This document shows, one piece after another, positions 42,792-51,976 of a stretch of DNA of 64,000 nucleotides. The stretch is from positions 4,960,001-5,024,000 of the forward strand of contig NZ_CP054690.1 in NCBI RefSeq assembly GCF_013348805.1, in the 5' to 3' direction. The number at the start of each line of letters is the position of its first letter. Position 1 is the first letter of the stretch. The stretch is from Rhodococcus sp. W8901 (lineage in GTDB: Bacteria > Actinomycetota > Actinomycetes > Mycobacteriales > Mycobacteriaceae). The translations under genes were made by a program, and so were the position numbers. The notes beneath the pieces were generated by a model, which was not told the origin of the DNA, did no database searches, and saw nothing but the letters and a program-made list of their open reading frames with translations.

Positions 42792-44141
42792 TCAGACCTC
42801 GACGATGGCGGTGACGCCCTGACCGCCGGCCGCGCAGATGGAGATCAGGCCGCGGCCCGACCCCTTCTCCGCCAGCATCTTCGCGAGCGACGCCACGATC
42901 CGACCGCCAGTGGCCGCGAACGGGTGACCCGCCGCAAGCGACGATCCGTTGACGTTGAGCTTGGACCGGTCGATGCTGCCCAGGGCTCCGTCCAAGCCCA
43001 GGCGCTCCTTGCAGTACTCGTCGGATTCGAACGCCTGCAGCGTCGCCAGCACGACCGACGCGAACGCCTCGTGGATCTCGTAGAAGTCGAAATCCTGCAG
43101 CGTGAGACCGTTTCGGGCCAGCAGGCGCGGGATCGCATAGGTCGGCGCCATCAGCAACCCGTCGGCGCCGTGGATGTAGTCGACGGCGGCGGTCTCGGAG
43201 TCCACCAGGTGCGCCAGCACCGGCAGGTTCCGCTCGGCGGCCCACTCGTCGGTGGACAACAACACCGCGGAGGCGCCGTCGGTGAGCGGGGTGGAGTTGC
43301 CCGCCGTCATGGTCGCGTCGCCCAGCTTGGTACCGAACACCGGCTTGAGCGTCGCGAGCTTGTCGACATTGGAGTCGGGACGCAGGTTGTCGTCGCGGGT
43401 CAGGCCCAGGAACGGGGTGACGAGGTCGTCGAAGAATCCACGGTCGTAGGCGGCGGCCATGTTCTTGTGGCTCGCGGCCGCCAACTCGTCCTGGTCCTCG
43501 CGGCGGACACCGAACTCCTTCGCGGTGATCGCGGCGTGGTCGCCCATCGACAGCCCCGTGCGCGGCTCGCCGTTGCGCGGGATCTCGATGCCCAGCATCG
43601 ACGGGCGCACCTGGCCGAGCAGCTTGACCCGGTCCGCGGTGGAGCGAGCGCGGTTCATCGAGAGCAGGAACTCGCGCAGTTCGTTGTTGACACCGATCGG
43701 CGCATCGGACGTGGTGTCCACACCGCCGCCGACACCGGCCTCGATCCGGCCGGCCGCAATGGCGTCACCGACCGCGATGATCGACTGCAGCCCGGTGCCG
43801 CATGCCTGCTGCAGGTCGTACGCCGGGGTGTAGGGGCTCAGCGCGCTGCCGAGCACGCACTCGCGCATGAGGTTGAAGTCGCGGCTGTGCTTGAGGACCG
43901 CGCCACCGACGACCATGCCCAGCTGCTCGCCCTGCAGCCCGAAGCGGCTGACCAGCCCGTCCAGCGTCGCGGTGAACATGTCCTGGTTGGACGCATGCGC
44001 GTACGCCCGATCCGAGCGCGCGAAGGGAATGCGGTTGCCGCCGACGATGGCGACGGGGCGAAGCTGCCGACCACCGGACTGCGGTGCGGACGCCGGCTTG
44101 GCGCTGCGATTACGGGCTCTGCTGGTCACGTCGGTCTCCAT
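42792..44141 (-). CDS. fadA2: acetyl-CoA acyltransferase (thiolase), FadA2-like
   Basis: This 450-aa thiolase removes acetyl-CoA from 3-ketoacyl-CoA (or condenses acyl groups). The nucleophile is Cys114 in [10 protein letters not shown]. The His motif is [10 protein letters not shown], and the second catalytic Cys region is [14 protein letters not shown] at the C-terminus. [16 protein letters not shown] is also typical. The ATG at 44141 was chosen. It is divergent from fabG4, with a 36-bp palindrome between them. Gene order matches Rv0243 next to Rv0242c in M. tuberculosis. Confidence 0.93.
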   Translation of the reverse strand: METDVTSRARNRSAKPASAPQSGGRQLRPVAIVGGNRIPFARSDRAYAHASNQDMFTATLDGLVSRFGLQGEQLGMVVGGAVLKHSRDFNLMRECVLGSALSPYTPAYDLQQACGTGLQSIIAVGDAIAAGRIEAGVGGGVDTTSDAPIGVNNELREFLLSMNRARSTADRVKLLGQVRPSMLGIEIPRNGEPRTGLSMGDHAAITAKEFGVRREDQDELAAASHKNMAAAYDRGFFDDLVTPFLGLTRDDNLRPDSNVDKLATLKPVFGTKLGDATMTAGNSTPLTDGASAVLLSTDEWAAERNLPVLAHLVDSETAAVDYIHGADGLLMAPTYAIPRLLARNGLTLQDFDFYEIHEAFASVVLATLQAFESDEYCKERLGLDGALGSIDRSKLNVNGSSLAAGHPFAATGGRIVASLAKMLAEKGSGRGLISICAAGGQGVTAIVEV

Positions 44142-44216
44142 GTAGGTGGGGGGATCCCGCTGGAAATCTGCTCGAGATCCGCATGGTCGATCCGCCTCGG
44201 CGGTGGGTTCTGCACT

Positions 44217-44252
44217 CGACATTGAACTTACTCCAGAGTAAGTTCAATGTCG
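44217..44252. promoter_or_regulatory. long palindrome, TetR box between fadA2 and fabG4
   Basis: Two perfect 17-bp arms, CGACATTGAACTTACTC and GAGTAAGTTCAATGTCG, are separated by CA. The core CTTACTCCAGAGTAAG (44227-44242) resembles the site upstream of the TetR gene at 48207-48800. It sits in the 161-bp divergent gap and can control both directions. Confidence 0.85.
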
Positions 44253-44302
44253 ACACCGCACCCGGATGCACGGGTGCCCGATTGCGACAAAGAAGGTGGA
44301 CC

Positions 44303-45649
44303 GTGGCAGCCAGCAAGGGCGCTCCCGACCTCTACTCACAGTTCCTCTCGTCCGCGCCGGGCGCGTTCATCGCCAAGCAGGCCGGGTTGCCGCAGCCGGA
44401 GAAGCTGCGTCGCTACAAGGCCGGCGAGCCGCCCCTGGCGGGCCCGGTCCTGATCGGCGGCGAGGGGCGTCTGGTGGAGCCGATCCGCGCGCTGCTGTCG
44501 GACTACCCGGCCGCGCAGCCGCACGACGACCGCTACGGCGCGCTGGTGTTCGACGCGACCGGCATCGGCCAGGTAACCGAGCTGGTGCAGCTGTTCGAGT
44601 TCTTCCAGCCCGTCATCCGCAACCTCGCGCCGTCGGCCCGCGTCGTCGTGCTCGGTACGACGCCGGAGCTTGCATCGGGCGTCGACGAGCAGATCGCCCA
44701 GCGTGCGCTCGAGGGCTTCACCCGCAGCGTCGGCAAGGAGATCAAGCGCGGCGCCACCGCCCAGTTGGTCTACGTCTCCCCCGACGCCGCCACCGGCCTG
44801 TCCGGCCTCGAGTCCACCCTCCGCTTCCTACTCTCGGCCAAGTCGGCGTTCGTCGACGGCCAGGTGATCCGGGTCGGCGCCGAGGACGCGGTCGCCCCCG
44901 CGAGCTGGGACCGCCCGCTCGAGGGCAAGGTCGCCGTCGTGACCGGCGCCGCGCGTGGCATCGGCGCCACCATCGCCGAGGTCCTCGCCCGCGACGGCGC
45001 GCAGGTCGTATGCGCCGACATCCCGGCCGCCGGCCAGGCACTGTCCGAGACGGCCAACAAGGTGGGCGGCACGTCCCTCGCACTCGACGTCACGGCGGCC
45101 GACGCAGCCGACAAGCTCGCCGAGCACCTGATGGAACGTCACGGCGGCGCGGACATCATCGTCCACAACGCCGGCATCACCCGAGACAAGACGCTCGCGA
45201 ACATGGACGAGTCCCGCTGGAACAGCGTGATCGGCGTCAACCTCCTTGCCCCGCAAAAGATCACCGACACCCTGGTCGCCAAGGGTGTGCTCCGCGAGGG
45301 CGGCCGCGTGGTGGACGTGTCCTCGATCGCCGGCATCGCCGGCAACCGCGGCCAGACCAACTACGGCACCTCGAAGGCCGGCGTCATCGGCCTGGTCCAG
45401 GCCACCGCACCGGTGCTGGCCGAGAAGAAGATCACTATCAACGCCGTCGCCCCCGGCTTCATCGAGACCGCGATGACCGCCGCGATCCCGTTCGCGACCC
45501 GCGAGGCCGGACGCCGGATGAGCTCGCTGCTGCAGGGCGGCCAGACCGTGGACGTGGCGGAACTGGTGTCGTACTTCGCCAGCCCCGCGTCGGGCGCCGT
45601 GACCGGCCAGGTCGTGCGCGTGTGCGGCCAGTCGCTGCTGGGCGCGTGA
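44303..45649 (+). CDS. fabG4: high-molecular-weight 3-oxoacyl-ACP/CoA reductase FabG4-like
   Basis: This 448-aa protein has an N-terminal flavodoxin-like half (~1-205) and a C-terminal short-chain reductase domain with TGAARGIG, the NAG motif in VHNAGITRD, and catalytic Ser-Tyr-Lys in [11 protein letters not shown] and TNYGTSKAG. It reduces 3-oxoacyl thioesters with NADH. It starts at a GTG with AAGGTGG upstream. It overlaps htdX by one base (TGATG), so the two are translationally coupled. The size matches HMwFabG of Mycobacterium. Confidence 0.95.
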   Translation: MAASKGAPDLYSQFLSSAPGAFIAKQAGLPQPEKLRRYKAGEPPLAGPVLIGGEGRLVEPIRALLSDYPAAQPHDDRYGALVFDATGIGQVTELVQLFEFFQPVIRNLAPSARVVVLGTTPELASGVDEQIAQRALEGFTRSVGKEIKRGATAQLVYVSPDAATGLSGLESTLRFLLSAKSAFVDGQVIRVGAEDAVAPASWDRPLEGKVAVVTGAARGIGATIAEVLARDGAQVVCADIPAAGQALSETANKVGGTSLALDVTAADAADKLAEHLMERHGGADIIVHNAGITRDKTLANMDESRWNSVIGVNLLAPQKITDTLVAKGVLREGGRVVDVSSIAGIAGNRGQTNYGTSKAGVIGLVQATAPVLAEKKITINAVAPGFIETAMTAAIPFATREAGRRMSSLLQGGQTVDVAELVSYFASPASGAVTGQVVRVCGQSLLGA

Positions 45650-46521
45650 TGACCGGCCGCAAGGGAACACTCGTGCAGTTGCGCGAACAGCCCGGCACCC
45701 TCGACAACTACGCACGAGCGGCACTGGGCGCGCTGCCCTTCACCAAGCCCTCCGGCAAGCGCAGCCTGCCGAAGGAGACCCTCGCCCTGCAGGGTCTGCG
45801 GGTGGACAGCGCGAACCTTGCCGCATACGCCAAGGTGTGTGGGCTGCGGTTCGGCGACACGCTGCCGATCACGTACCCGTTCACACTCGTCTTCCCGAGC
45901 GTCATGCGGCTGCTCACCTCGCGCGATTTCCCCTTCCCTGCAATCGGTTCCGTCCACACCGACAACGTGATCGAGCAACTGCGCCCGATCTCGATGAGCG
46001 AGCCGCTGGACCTGAAGGTGCGTGCCGAGAATTTGCGGGCGCACCCCAAGGGCACACAGGTGGATTTCGTCAGCGAGGTCTCGGTGGGCCGGGAACTGGT
46101 GTGGCGCCAGGTCAGTACGTTCCTGAAGATGCACCCCACCGGCGCACCCAAGGAGCCGAAGCCCGAACACCCGAGCGAGGTGCCGCCCCCGCCCACCCGC
46201 ACGTTGCGGGTGGACCAGCGGATCATCAGCCGGTACGCGGCGGTGTCCGGTGACCGGAACCCGATCCATGTATCCGCACTGGGCGCCAAGGCATTCGGCT
46301 TCCCGGGCACCATCGCGCACGGCATGTGGAGCGCCGCGGCCGCGCTGCAACTGCTCGAGGGCCGCCTCCCCGAACGGGTGACGTACAGCGTGCGCTTCGG
46401 CAAGCCGATCGTGCTGCCGGCCACGGTGAACCTGTACGCCGACCGGACGCCCGACGGCTGGGAACTGGCACTGAAGAATCCGAAGAAGGGCTACCCGCAC
46501 CTCAGCGCGACCCTGCGGTAG
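45649..46521 (+). CDS. htdX: (R)-3-hydroxyacyl thioester dehydratase HtdX-like
   Basis: This 290-aa double-hotdog dehydratase has an N-terminal half that lacks the catalytic motif and a C-terminal MaoC-like half with SGDRNPIHVSALGAKAFGFP, the hydratase-2 motif D-x-N-P-I-H. It interconverts (R)-3-hydroxyacyl and trans-2-enoyl thioesters. It is coupled to fabG4 by an ATGA-type overlap and followed by a strong terminator. Together with FabG4 and FadA2 it can run a short fatty-acid cycle. Confidence 0.94.
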   Translation: MTGRKGTLVQLREQPGTLDNYARAALGALPFTKPSGKRSLPKETLALQGLRVDSANLAAYAKVCGLRFGDTLPITYPFTLVFPSVMRLLTSRDFPFPAIGSVHTDNVIEQLRPISMSEPLDLKVRAENLRAHPKGTQVDFVSEVSVGRELVWRQVSTFLKMHPTGAPKEPKPEHPSEVPPPPTRTLRVDQRIISRYAAVSGDRNPIHVSALGAKAFGFPGTIAHGMWSAAAALQLLEGRLPERVTYSVRFGKPIVLPATVNLYADRTPDGWELALKNPKKGYPHLSATLR

Positions 46522-46539
46522 GACCGGTACGCCCGCCCA

Positions 46540-46579
46540 CGCCCGGGTGCAGTCGAGATGCCTCGCCTGCACCCGGGCG
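46540..46579. terminator. bidirectional terminator
   Basis: Perfect 13-bp stem CGCCCGGGTGCAG / CTGCACCCGGGCG with a 14-nt loop, between the convergent htdX and MerR-family genes. Confidence 0.85.
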
Positions 46580-46596
46580 TCCGCGTCTGTCGGGGG

Positions 46597-46911
46597 TCAG
46601 GCCTGCCGACCGTCCAATTCGCCTCGCAGACGCGCATTCTCGGCGACGAGTTCGGCGTTGGAGGCCTCCAGTTCGAGGATCTGCCGGATCCCCGTCAGAT
46701 TGACGCCGGCGTCGACCAGTTCGGACACCCGCGAGAGCCGGTAGATGTCCTCTTCGCTGTAGCGACGCGTGCCACCGCCGGTACGTGACGGCGTGATGAG
46801 CCCGCGACGCTCGTACAACCGCAGAGTCTGCGGACCGATTCCGGTCAACTCCGAAGTCACCGAAATTCCGTAGACTCCGCGGGTCGAGCGGGGCGGAGAC
46901 TGTTGCGTCAT
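46597..46911 (-). CDS. MerR family regulator, HspR-like
   Basis: This is a 104-aa regulator. The N-terminal winged helix (GVYGISVTSELTGIGPQTLR, then YERRGLITPSRTGGGTRRYS) and RVSELVDAGVNLTGIRQILE match HspR-type MerR proteins, followed by a coiled coil (LEASNAELVAENARLRGEL). HspR normally represses dnaK operons, but none is nearby. The ATG at 46911 with AAGG upstream was chosen; the ATG at 46923 is possible. Its target here is unknown. Confidence 0.87.
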   Translation of the reverse strand: MTQQSPPRSTRGVYGISVTSELTGIGPQTLRLYERRGLITPSRTGGGTRRYSEEDIYRLSRVSELVDAGVNLTGIRQILELEASNAELVAENARLRGELDGRQA

Positions 46912-47382
46912 CGTGGCCTTCATATCGCGTCGAGGTTGGTCGCGTGGGATTCACGCCCACAGGTGCCCCGTACGGACTCTCGAACGGCCTCTGCGAGCGG
47001 TTGCTCAGGCCCCACGGTATCACCGGGACCATACCGAATGTGCGGCAGCAGAGTCAGATTCCTTCACACCCTCCACACGGGTCGTCGGCGCGCCCGATCC
47101 TCGACTTCTTACATCTCGAGAATCTCCCCTCTCACCTGCACGGGAGATCCAATCCTCCGGCAGATTCAACATATCTGATTTGGCAGACATAGATTTTGTT
47201 GTACGGTTAGGGAGTCAAAGCTTCCAGATGCAAGCGAAGAAGAGTGAGACGGAGAAGTCAGCCCACGCCGAACGAGGCAGGCAGGCGCACTCCACCCCAC
47301 CGGTCTTCCGAGCCCGAGCGGCGAACCGAGAGGTTTCGTCGACTACGGGTGGGCCGTATCAGAGAAGAAAGGATGACCACAC
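46912..47382. other. non-coding gap with likely promoter
   Basis: About 470 bases without a convincing gene. The part near 47150-47210 is AT-richer and holds a promoter-like pair (listed separately) reading toward the small ORF and the WhiB gene. Confidence 0.5.
47180..47207 (+). promoter_or_regulatory. putative promoter
   Basis: TTGGCA (47180-47185) and TACGGT (47202-47207) are 16 bp apart, in an AT-richer island upstream of the small gene at 47383 and the WhiB gene. The assignment is by pattern only. Confidence 0.4.
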
Positions 47383-47526
47383 GTGAGTGCGCATCGCCCG
47401 ACCTTTGCAGGCCGAAAGTCCGCGACATGGTCGCTCAGCACCGAAGAAATCAAGCGCCGCTTGGAGCAGATGTACGGCGGCGACCCGGTCACACCGTCCG
47501 CCGACAACAGGCTCAGCGCCGCCTGA
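47383..47526 (+). CDS. 47-aa protein of unknown function upstream of the WhiB gene
   Basis: A GTG at 47383 opens a 47-codon frame with plausible content (SATWSLSTEEIKRRLEQMYG, then GDPVTPSADNRLSAA). An AAAGGA lies about 10 nt upstream. It precedes the WhiB gene by 105 bp in the same direction. It could be a small protein or a leader peptide; no family is recognised. Confidence 0.5.
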   Translation: MSAHRPTFAGRKSATWSLSTEEIKRRLEQMYGGDPVTPSADNRLSAA

Positions 47527-47631
47527 CAGGCCGCACACCCGCGCAGCGCCCGACCGGCGCGCGCCTTCACGAGGCCCCGAGCCGCGCACAGACGCGATCG
47601 GCAGCCGACGAACATTCTCGAGGAGCATCCG

Positions 47632-47931
47632 ATGACCGGAATCCGACCGAACCTCGCACCCCTGGCCGACACCTGGGAATGGCAGCAGCACGGCAACTGC
47701 CAGGGCATGAACGAAGCGGTCTTCTTCCCGCCGACCGGCGAACGCGGCAACGCCCGCATGATGCGTGAGCGCCGCGCCAAGGCGATCTGCGCGGCGTGCC
47801 CGGTCGTGGCCAAGTGCTTCGAGCACTCCCTCGCGGTGCCGGAACCCTTCGGAGTGTGGGGCGGCGTCGGCGAATCCGAGCGCGCGATGCTTCTCCGGGA
47901 ACGACGCGCACCGCAACGTGGGGCCGCCTGA
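47632..47931 (+). CDS. WhiB family iron-sulfur regulator
   Basis: This 99-aa protein has the four conserved Cys of WhiB proteins (Cys23, Cys53, Cys56 and Cys62, in the CxxCx5C pattern ICAACPVVAKC), which bind a 4Fe-4S cluster. The FGVWGGVGESER turn and the basic C-terminus RRAPQRG, which may contact DNA, follow. WhiB proteins control stress, redox or developmental genes together with the sigma factor. AGGAG precedes the ATG. I cannot assign it to a numbered WhiB subgroup. Confidence 0.92.
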   Translation: MTGIRPNLAPLADTWEWQQHGNCQGMNEAVFFPPTGERGNARMMRERRAKAICAACPVVAKCFEHSLAVPEPFGVWGGVGESERAMLLRERRAPQRGAA

Positions 47932-47993
47932 CCACTCGCCACACCGCCGCCCATCGCGAACGGAATTTCTATCGAAAACGAAAGGGGCGAAAC

Positions 47994-48149
47994 ATGATCA
48001 CCCTCGGCATCATCCTGCTCGTCCTCGGCCTGCTGATCAAGATCCCGATCCTGTGGACCCTCGGTGTCATCGCACTGATCGTCGGCGCCGTGCTGCTCAT
48101 CCTCGGCGCGGCAGGTCGCGCCGTCGGCGGACGCAAACACTGGTACTGA
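47994..48149 (+). CDS. DUF6131-like small membrane protein
   Basis: This 51-aa protein has two hydrophobic helices (about 2-20 and 22-42) and ends in GRAVGGRKHWY. Pattern and length fit DUF6131, a family of tiny actinobacterial membrane proteins of unknown role. AAAGGGG lies upstream of the ATG, and a strong terminator follows. It is probably co-transcribed with the WhiB gene. Confidence 0.8.
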   Translation: MITLGIILLVLGLLIKIPILWTLGVIALIVGAVLLILGAAGRAVGGRKHWY

Positions 48150-48157
48150 CAGAGCGA

Positions 48158-48190
48158 CGGGCCCCGGGCGGAAACTCCGCCCGGGGCCCG
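48158..48190. terminator. bidirectional terminator
   Basis: Perfect 15-bp stem CGGGCCCCGGGCGGA / TCCGCCCGGGGCCCG with a 3-nt loop, between the convergent DUF6131-like and TetR genes. Confidence 0.87.
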
Positions 48191-48206
48191 TTCGCAAGGT
48201 CTGTGA

Positions 48207-48800
48207 CTACTTCTTCTTGCCGGCCAGACCGCGCCACGCGAGGTTCTCGAGCAACTCGACGGCCGCGGCGACCTTGATCTCGCCACCGGCGACGCGGTCC
48301 GCGACCGCCTCGCCCGCGCCGACCAGCGCGACCGCCATGATCGAGAAGTCGGTTCCCGGCTCCGGATCCTTGGTGCTGGACTCGAGCAGCTTGGCGGTCA
48401 ACTCGATCAACCGGTCGCGGCTGCTGCCGACCTGCGACGCGAACGCCTGCTGACCGATCGCCTGCCGATACAGCACCATCCAGGAACTGCGGTTGTCGTC
48501 GACGAAGCCGAGGAAGCCCGTCAGCGCGGCGCGCAGTTGTTCGCGCGGCGGCAGATTGGGATCGCCCGCCGGTGAGATGGCCTCGACGAAACGCAGCCCC
48601 TCACGGTGAATACACGCCGCGAACAGTTCGTCCTTGGACCCGTAGTACAGGTACAGCATCGGCTTGGAGATGCTCGCCTTGGCCGCGATCGAGTCCATCG
48701 ACGCGTCGTGGAACCCGTTGTCGGAGAAGACCTCGACGGCAGCGTCGAGCATCTGCTGCTCACGGACGGCCCTGGGCAGCCGCTTGGTGCCACCAGCCAT
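48207..48800 (-). CDS. TetR family regulator (Rv0238-like)
   Basis: This 197-aa protein has a TetR helix-turn-helix (residues ~10-55: QQMLDAAVEVFSDNGFHDAS, then ISKPMLYLYYGSKDELFAAC) and a C-terminal ligand domain. It begins at the ATG at 48800, with GGAGG upstream. Its position between lpqI and the htdX-fabG4-fadA2-fadE5 genes matches Rv0238 of M. tuberculosis. Its own upstream palindrome resembles sites before fadE5 and between fadA2 and fabG4, so it probably represses itself and this lipid module; an acyl-CoA-type ligand would be reasonable. Confidence 0.9.
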   Translation of the reverse strand: MAGGTKRLPRAVREQQMLDAAVEVFSDNGFHDASMDSIAAKASISKPMLYLYYGSKDELFAACIHREGLRFVEAISPAGDPNLPPREQLRAALTGFLGFVDDNRSSWMVLYRQAIGQQAFASQVGSSRDRLIELTAKLLESSTKDPEPGTDFSIMAVALVGAGEAVADRVAGGEIKVAAAVELLENLAWRGLAGKKK

Positions 48801-48831
48801 AATTCCTCCAACCACGGGTAAGAAGTGCCAT

Positions 48832-48847
48832 CTTACTCGATGGTAAG
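48832..48847. promoter_or_regulatory. TetR box upstream of the TetR gene
   Basis: CTTACTCGATGGTAAG is centred about 40 bp before the TetR start, with an overlapping GTAAG/CTTAC pair beginning at 48818. It is similar to the sites at 44227-44242 and 35716-35731 and probably serves autoregulation. Confidence 0.8.
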
Positions 48848-48894
48848 AAGATCAACGGTCACGACAGGAGGCTCCATTGTGACCCAGATCCGGC

Positions 48895-50082
48895 TCAGCA
48901 GGTCACGGCACCCTTGGCGCGCGCCAACGTGAGCACCGAGGAATCGACCTGAGCTGCGGGCAGACGCCCGGACGACACCGCCTGTTCCAGATGATCCAGG
49001 ACCCGCGGGACGTCGTCGGTCGTGAGCCACAGCGCGACCGTCACGCCGGACTTCAACGCCTGCTCCACGGCCTGAGCGATGTCGTAGCGGTCGGTGATGG
49101 CCTTCATTCCGCTCAGATCGTCGGTGAAGATGGGCCCGGTGAACGGGGGTGCGTCGTAGCCGGTGCCCTCGCGCAGCAGCGAGACCGCCTCCGGGCTCAG
49201 GCTCGCCGGAAGTCCGTTGGTCGTCAAACCCGGAACGCTCAGGTGTCCGAGCATGACGCCGACCTCGGTATCCACCAGGTTGCGGTACGGCACCAGGTCG
49301 GAAGTCTGCAACTGGTCCAGCGGCGGCGTGGTGACGGCACCGGTGTGCGAATCGCCCGATGCCGAACCGTGTCCGGGGAAGTGCTTGAGCACCGGCAGAA
49401 TTCCGGCCTCACGCATGCCCTGCGCGTACGCCTCCGCGTATCGCGTCACCACCTCCGGATCGTCCGAGAACGACCGGTCCCCGATCACCGAGTCGGCCGG
49501 CTGACTGCTGACGTCGACGTCCGGCGCGAAGTTCACGGTGATACCGAGGCTCTTCAGCTCGCGTCCCCGCTCGAGCGCCATCTGGTACGTCTGGTCCGTC
49601 GTCATCGTCTGCGCGACCTCGCGCGCCGACGGGTCCGGCCCGAACAGTTCGTCCACGCGGGACACCCGGCCACCTTCCTCGTCGATCGTCACCATCAGTG
49701 GGATCGCGCTGGCGTCCTCGACCTGCGGGACCTCGCCGTTCGCGAGCATCGACTCGTCCGTCCAGCTGCCGATGAAGATGCCGCCGATCCCCTCCGACTT
49801 GACGATGTCGAGCGCGTCCGCGGTGCCGGTGACCCCGACGGTGAGCAACTGCGCGAGCTTCTGCCGCTGCGTGAGCGAATCCAGGAAGGCGGGACCGCAG
49901 ACCGCGGACCCTCCGAACCCCGGCAGCGACGGACCGGACGGCTTGGTCTGCGACGTGGGCTGACTGGACGCGGACTGCGAGGACTGCGCCGTGGTGGTGG
50001 AGGTGTCGCCACCGTCGCCGGACGAACAGCCGACGGCCAGTCCGGCGCACAGAGCGAGGGCCAGGGCATGTCGGATTCGCAT
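48895..50082 (-). CDS. lpqI: GH3 beta-N-acetylglucosaminidase lipoprotein LpqI/NagZ
   Basis: This is a 395-aa lipoprotein: signal peptide with lipobox LAVGC (Cys at residue ~19) and a Ser/Thr/Gln-rich linker, then a GH3 domain. Motifs are VTIDEEGGRVSRV, KHFPGHGSASGDSHTG with the His of the catalytic dyad, and IFTDDLSGMKAI with the nucleophile Asp. It removes N-acetylglucosamine from cell-wall fragments during recycling. It is divergent from the universal stress protein gene. The position matches Rv0237. Confidence 0.94.
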   Translation of the reverse strand: MRIRHALALALCAGLAVGCSSGDGGDTSTTTAQSSQSASSQPTSQTKPSGPSLPGFGGSAVCGPAFLDSLTQRQKLAQLLTVGVTGTADALDIVKSEGIGGIFIGSWTDESMLANGEVPQVEDASAIPLMVTIDEEGGRVSRVDELFGPDPSAREVAQTMTTDQTYQMALERGRELKSLGITVNFAPDVDVSSQPADSVIGDRSFSDDPEVVTRYAEAYAQGMREAGILPVLKHFPGHGSASGDSHTGAVTTPPLDQLQTSDLVPYRNLVDTEVGVMLGHLSVPGLTTNGLPASLSPEAVSLLREGTGYDAPPFTGPIFTDDLSGMKAITDRYDIAQAVEQALKSGVTVALWLTTDDVPRVLDHLEQAVSSGRLPAAQVDSSVLTLARAKGAVTC

Positions 50083-50213
50083 GAATCCGACGGTAGTCCA
50101 CATCCATTCCGACCGTTTTTCGAGCCGAGCGGCGGGGGTAATGGCAAGGTAATCTCGAAGAACGGAAGCCGAAGGCCGCCAACGGCGGTCGACCCCGATT
50201 TCAGGAGGTCACA

Positions 50214-50681
50214 GTGCCTGCAGATCTCATGCTCATTGCTTACGACGGCTCCGACAACGCCAAGCGGGCGATCGAGTACGCCGGCCGCTTCCTTGCCGCG
50301 AACCGCGCCGTGGTCGCCACCGCCTGGGAGCCGATGGTCCGTCAGGCCGCCCGCATGTCCGGGCTGTCCGGCGTGATGCAACCCGAGTGGGTCCCGGACG
50401 AGGCCTCCGAGGATGTCGCGCTCACCGACGCGAAGGCCACCAACGAGGAGGGCGTCGACCTGGCGCTCGCCGTCGGCCTCAACGCCGAGGGCCGGTGCTG
50501 CGAGTCGGCAACCGCGATCTGGGCCACCATCGTCGAGTGCGCCGACGAACTGAACGCCGACATCATCGTCACCGGCACCCGGGGCACCACCGGACTGCGC
50601 TCGCTGCTGCAGAGCAGCGTCGCCGACCACGTGCTGCGGCACAGCCACCGGCCCGTGCTGATCGTGCCGCCCGGAAAGTGA
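50214..50681 (+). CDS. universal stress protein family
   Basis: This is a 155-aa UspA-fold protein. The N-terminal LMLIAYDGSDNAKRAIEYAG and C-terminal IIVTGTRGTTGLRSLLQSSV plus ADHVLRHSHRPVLIVP are typical; the glycine-rich loop is close to the ATP-binding version (GxxGx9), though its last Gly is Ser. It begins at a GTG with AGGAGG upstream. These proteins help survival under stress; no partner can be named. Confidence 0.92.
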   Translation: MPADLMLIAYDGSDNAKRAIEYAGRFLAANRAVVATAWEPMVRQAARMSGLSGVMQPEWVPDEASEDVALTDAKATNEEGVDLALAVGLNAEGRCCESATAIWATIVECADELNADIIVTGTRGTTGLRSLLQSSVADHVLRHSHRPVLIVPPGK

Positions 50682-50736
50682 GGCCGCGAACCTAGACGGC
50701 GTCGGGCCCGGCGGCCCGACTATCGTCGGCTTCACC

Positions 50737-51834
50737 ATGGACGGCTTTCTCCTCTCGCGCCCCGACCGCACTCTTCGCACCACCGGGACACGGGAACGAT
50801 TCGACAACACCGACGCGGCGGCGGACGCACTCGCGTCCGCCCGCACCGATGTGGTCGTCGGCGCGCTGCCGTTCGATCCGGCCGCACGCGCCGCCCTCAC
50901 GGCCCCCGAGACCGTGTCGTGGACGCCCGGACCGTGGCACCCGGAGACCACCCCGCCTCTGCCCCGGGTTCGGATCGAACGCGAGATACCCAGTGCTGCA
51001 GTACATGTCGAGCGGGTTCGCGGGCTGATCGAGCGGCTGCGCCGCGGCGAGCTCGACAAGGTGGTCGCCGCCCGGGCCGTGCAGCTCGCGGCCGACGAGC
51101 CGATCTCACCGGAGACGCTGGCCGCGCGCATGGTCACCCGGCACGCGGCGGCCAACGGCTTCGCTCTCGATCTCACCGCCGCAGGCGACGGCTATGTCGG
51201 GCACACGCTCGTCGGCGCGAGCCCCGAGATCCTGCTGAGCCGACGCGGCCGCACCGTCACGTGCCGACCGCTGGCCGGGTCGGCACCGCGCCACGCCGAC
51301 CCGGACGCCGACCGTGCCGAGGGGGCGGAACTGCTGGCGTCGTCGAAGAATCTGGCCGAGCACGCGTTCGTCGTCGAATGGATCCGCGACATCCTCGGCC
51401 CGCTGTGCGTGGACCTGGACGTGCCGGTCGCGCCCGAGCTCACCCGGACCGGCGAACTGTGGCACCTGGCCAGCCCCATCCGCGGTGAACTGCGGGACCC
51501 GTCCGTCGGCTCGCTCGAGCTCGCCACCCTCCTGCACCCGACCCCCGCGGTGTGCGGCACACCCACCGCCCGCGCACTCGACGCGATCCGCGAACTCGAA
51601 GGAGACCGCCGCTTCTACGGCGGCGCGGTCGGCTGGTGCGACGGGGCCGGCGACGGCGACTGGATAGTGGCGATCCGGTGCGCCGAGATCGACGACGACG
51701 GGACCACGGCACTCGCGTGGGCGGGGGGCGGGATCGTCGCGGCCTCGGACCCCGAGACCGAGCTCGACGAGACCACCACCAAGCTCGGCACGCTGCTCGG
51801 CGCCCTGGGTGTCGATGCTCGCGAACCGGCGTGA
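50737..51834 (+). CDS. isochorismate synthase (EntC/MenF-type)
   Basis: This is a 365-aa chorismate-utilising enzyme. The motifs GELDKVVAARAVQL, VGASPEILLSRRGRTVTCRP (followed by LAGSAPR), LHPTPAVCGTPT and FYGGAVGWCDGAGDGDW are those of isochorismate synthases, which begin menaquinone or siderophore synthesis. The enzyme needs Mg2+; its key Glu residues lie in SPEILL and the C-terminal half. It stands alone here, 55 bp after the Usp gene, so the pathway (menaquinone or siderophore) is undetermined. Confidence 0.9.
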   Translation: MDGFLLSRPDRTLRTTGTRERFDNTDAAADALASARTDVVVGALPFDPAARAALTAPETVSWTPGPWHPETTPPLPRVRIEREIPSAAVHVERVRGLIERLRRGELDKVVAARAVQLAADEPISPETLAARMVTRHAAANGFALDLTAAGDGYVGHTLVGASPEILLSRRGRTVTCRPLAGSAPRHADPDADRAEGAELLASSKNLAEHAFVVEWIRDILGPLCVDLDVPVAPELTRTGELWHLASPIRGELRDPSVGSLELATLLHPTPAVCGTPTARALDAIRELEGDRRFYGGAVGWCDGAGDGDWIVAIRCAEIDDDGTTALAWAGGGIVAASDPETELDETTTKLGTLLGALGVDAREPA

Positions 51835-51976
51835 GCTGGCCCGACAGCGAGCCGACCGCCGCCACGGGCCGGGAATGGAGCCGTCCACGACGTCACGGGT
51901 GATACCTTGACCCGGACATCACGTACGCACGAGTAGGACCCCGCGTACCCGGCGGCTTGATCATGGGAGATCAGAG

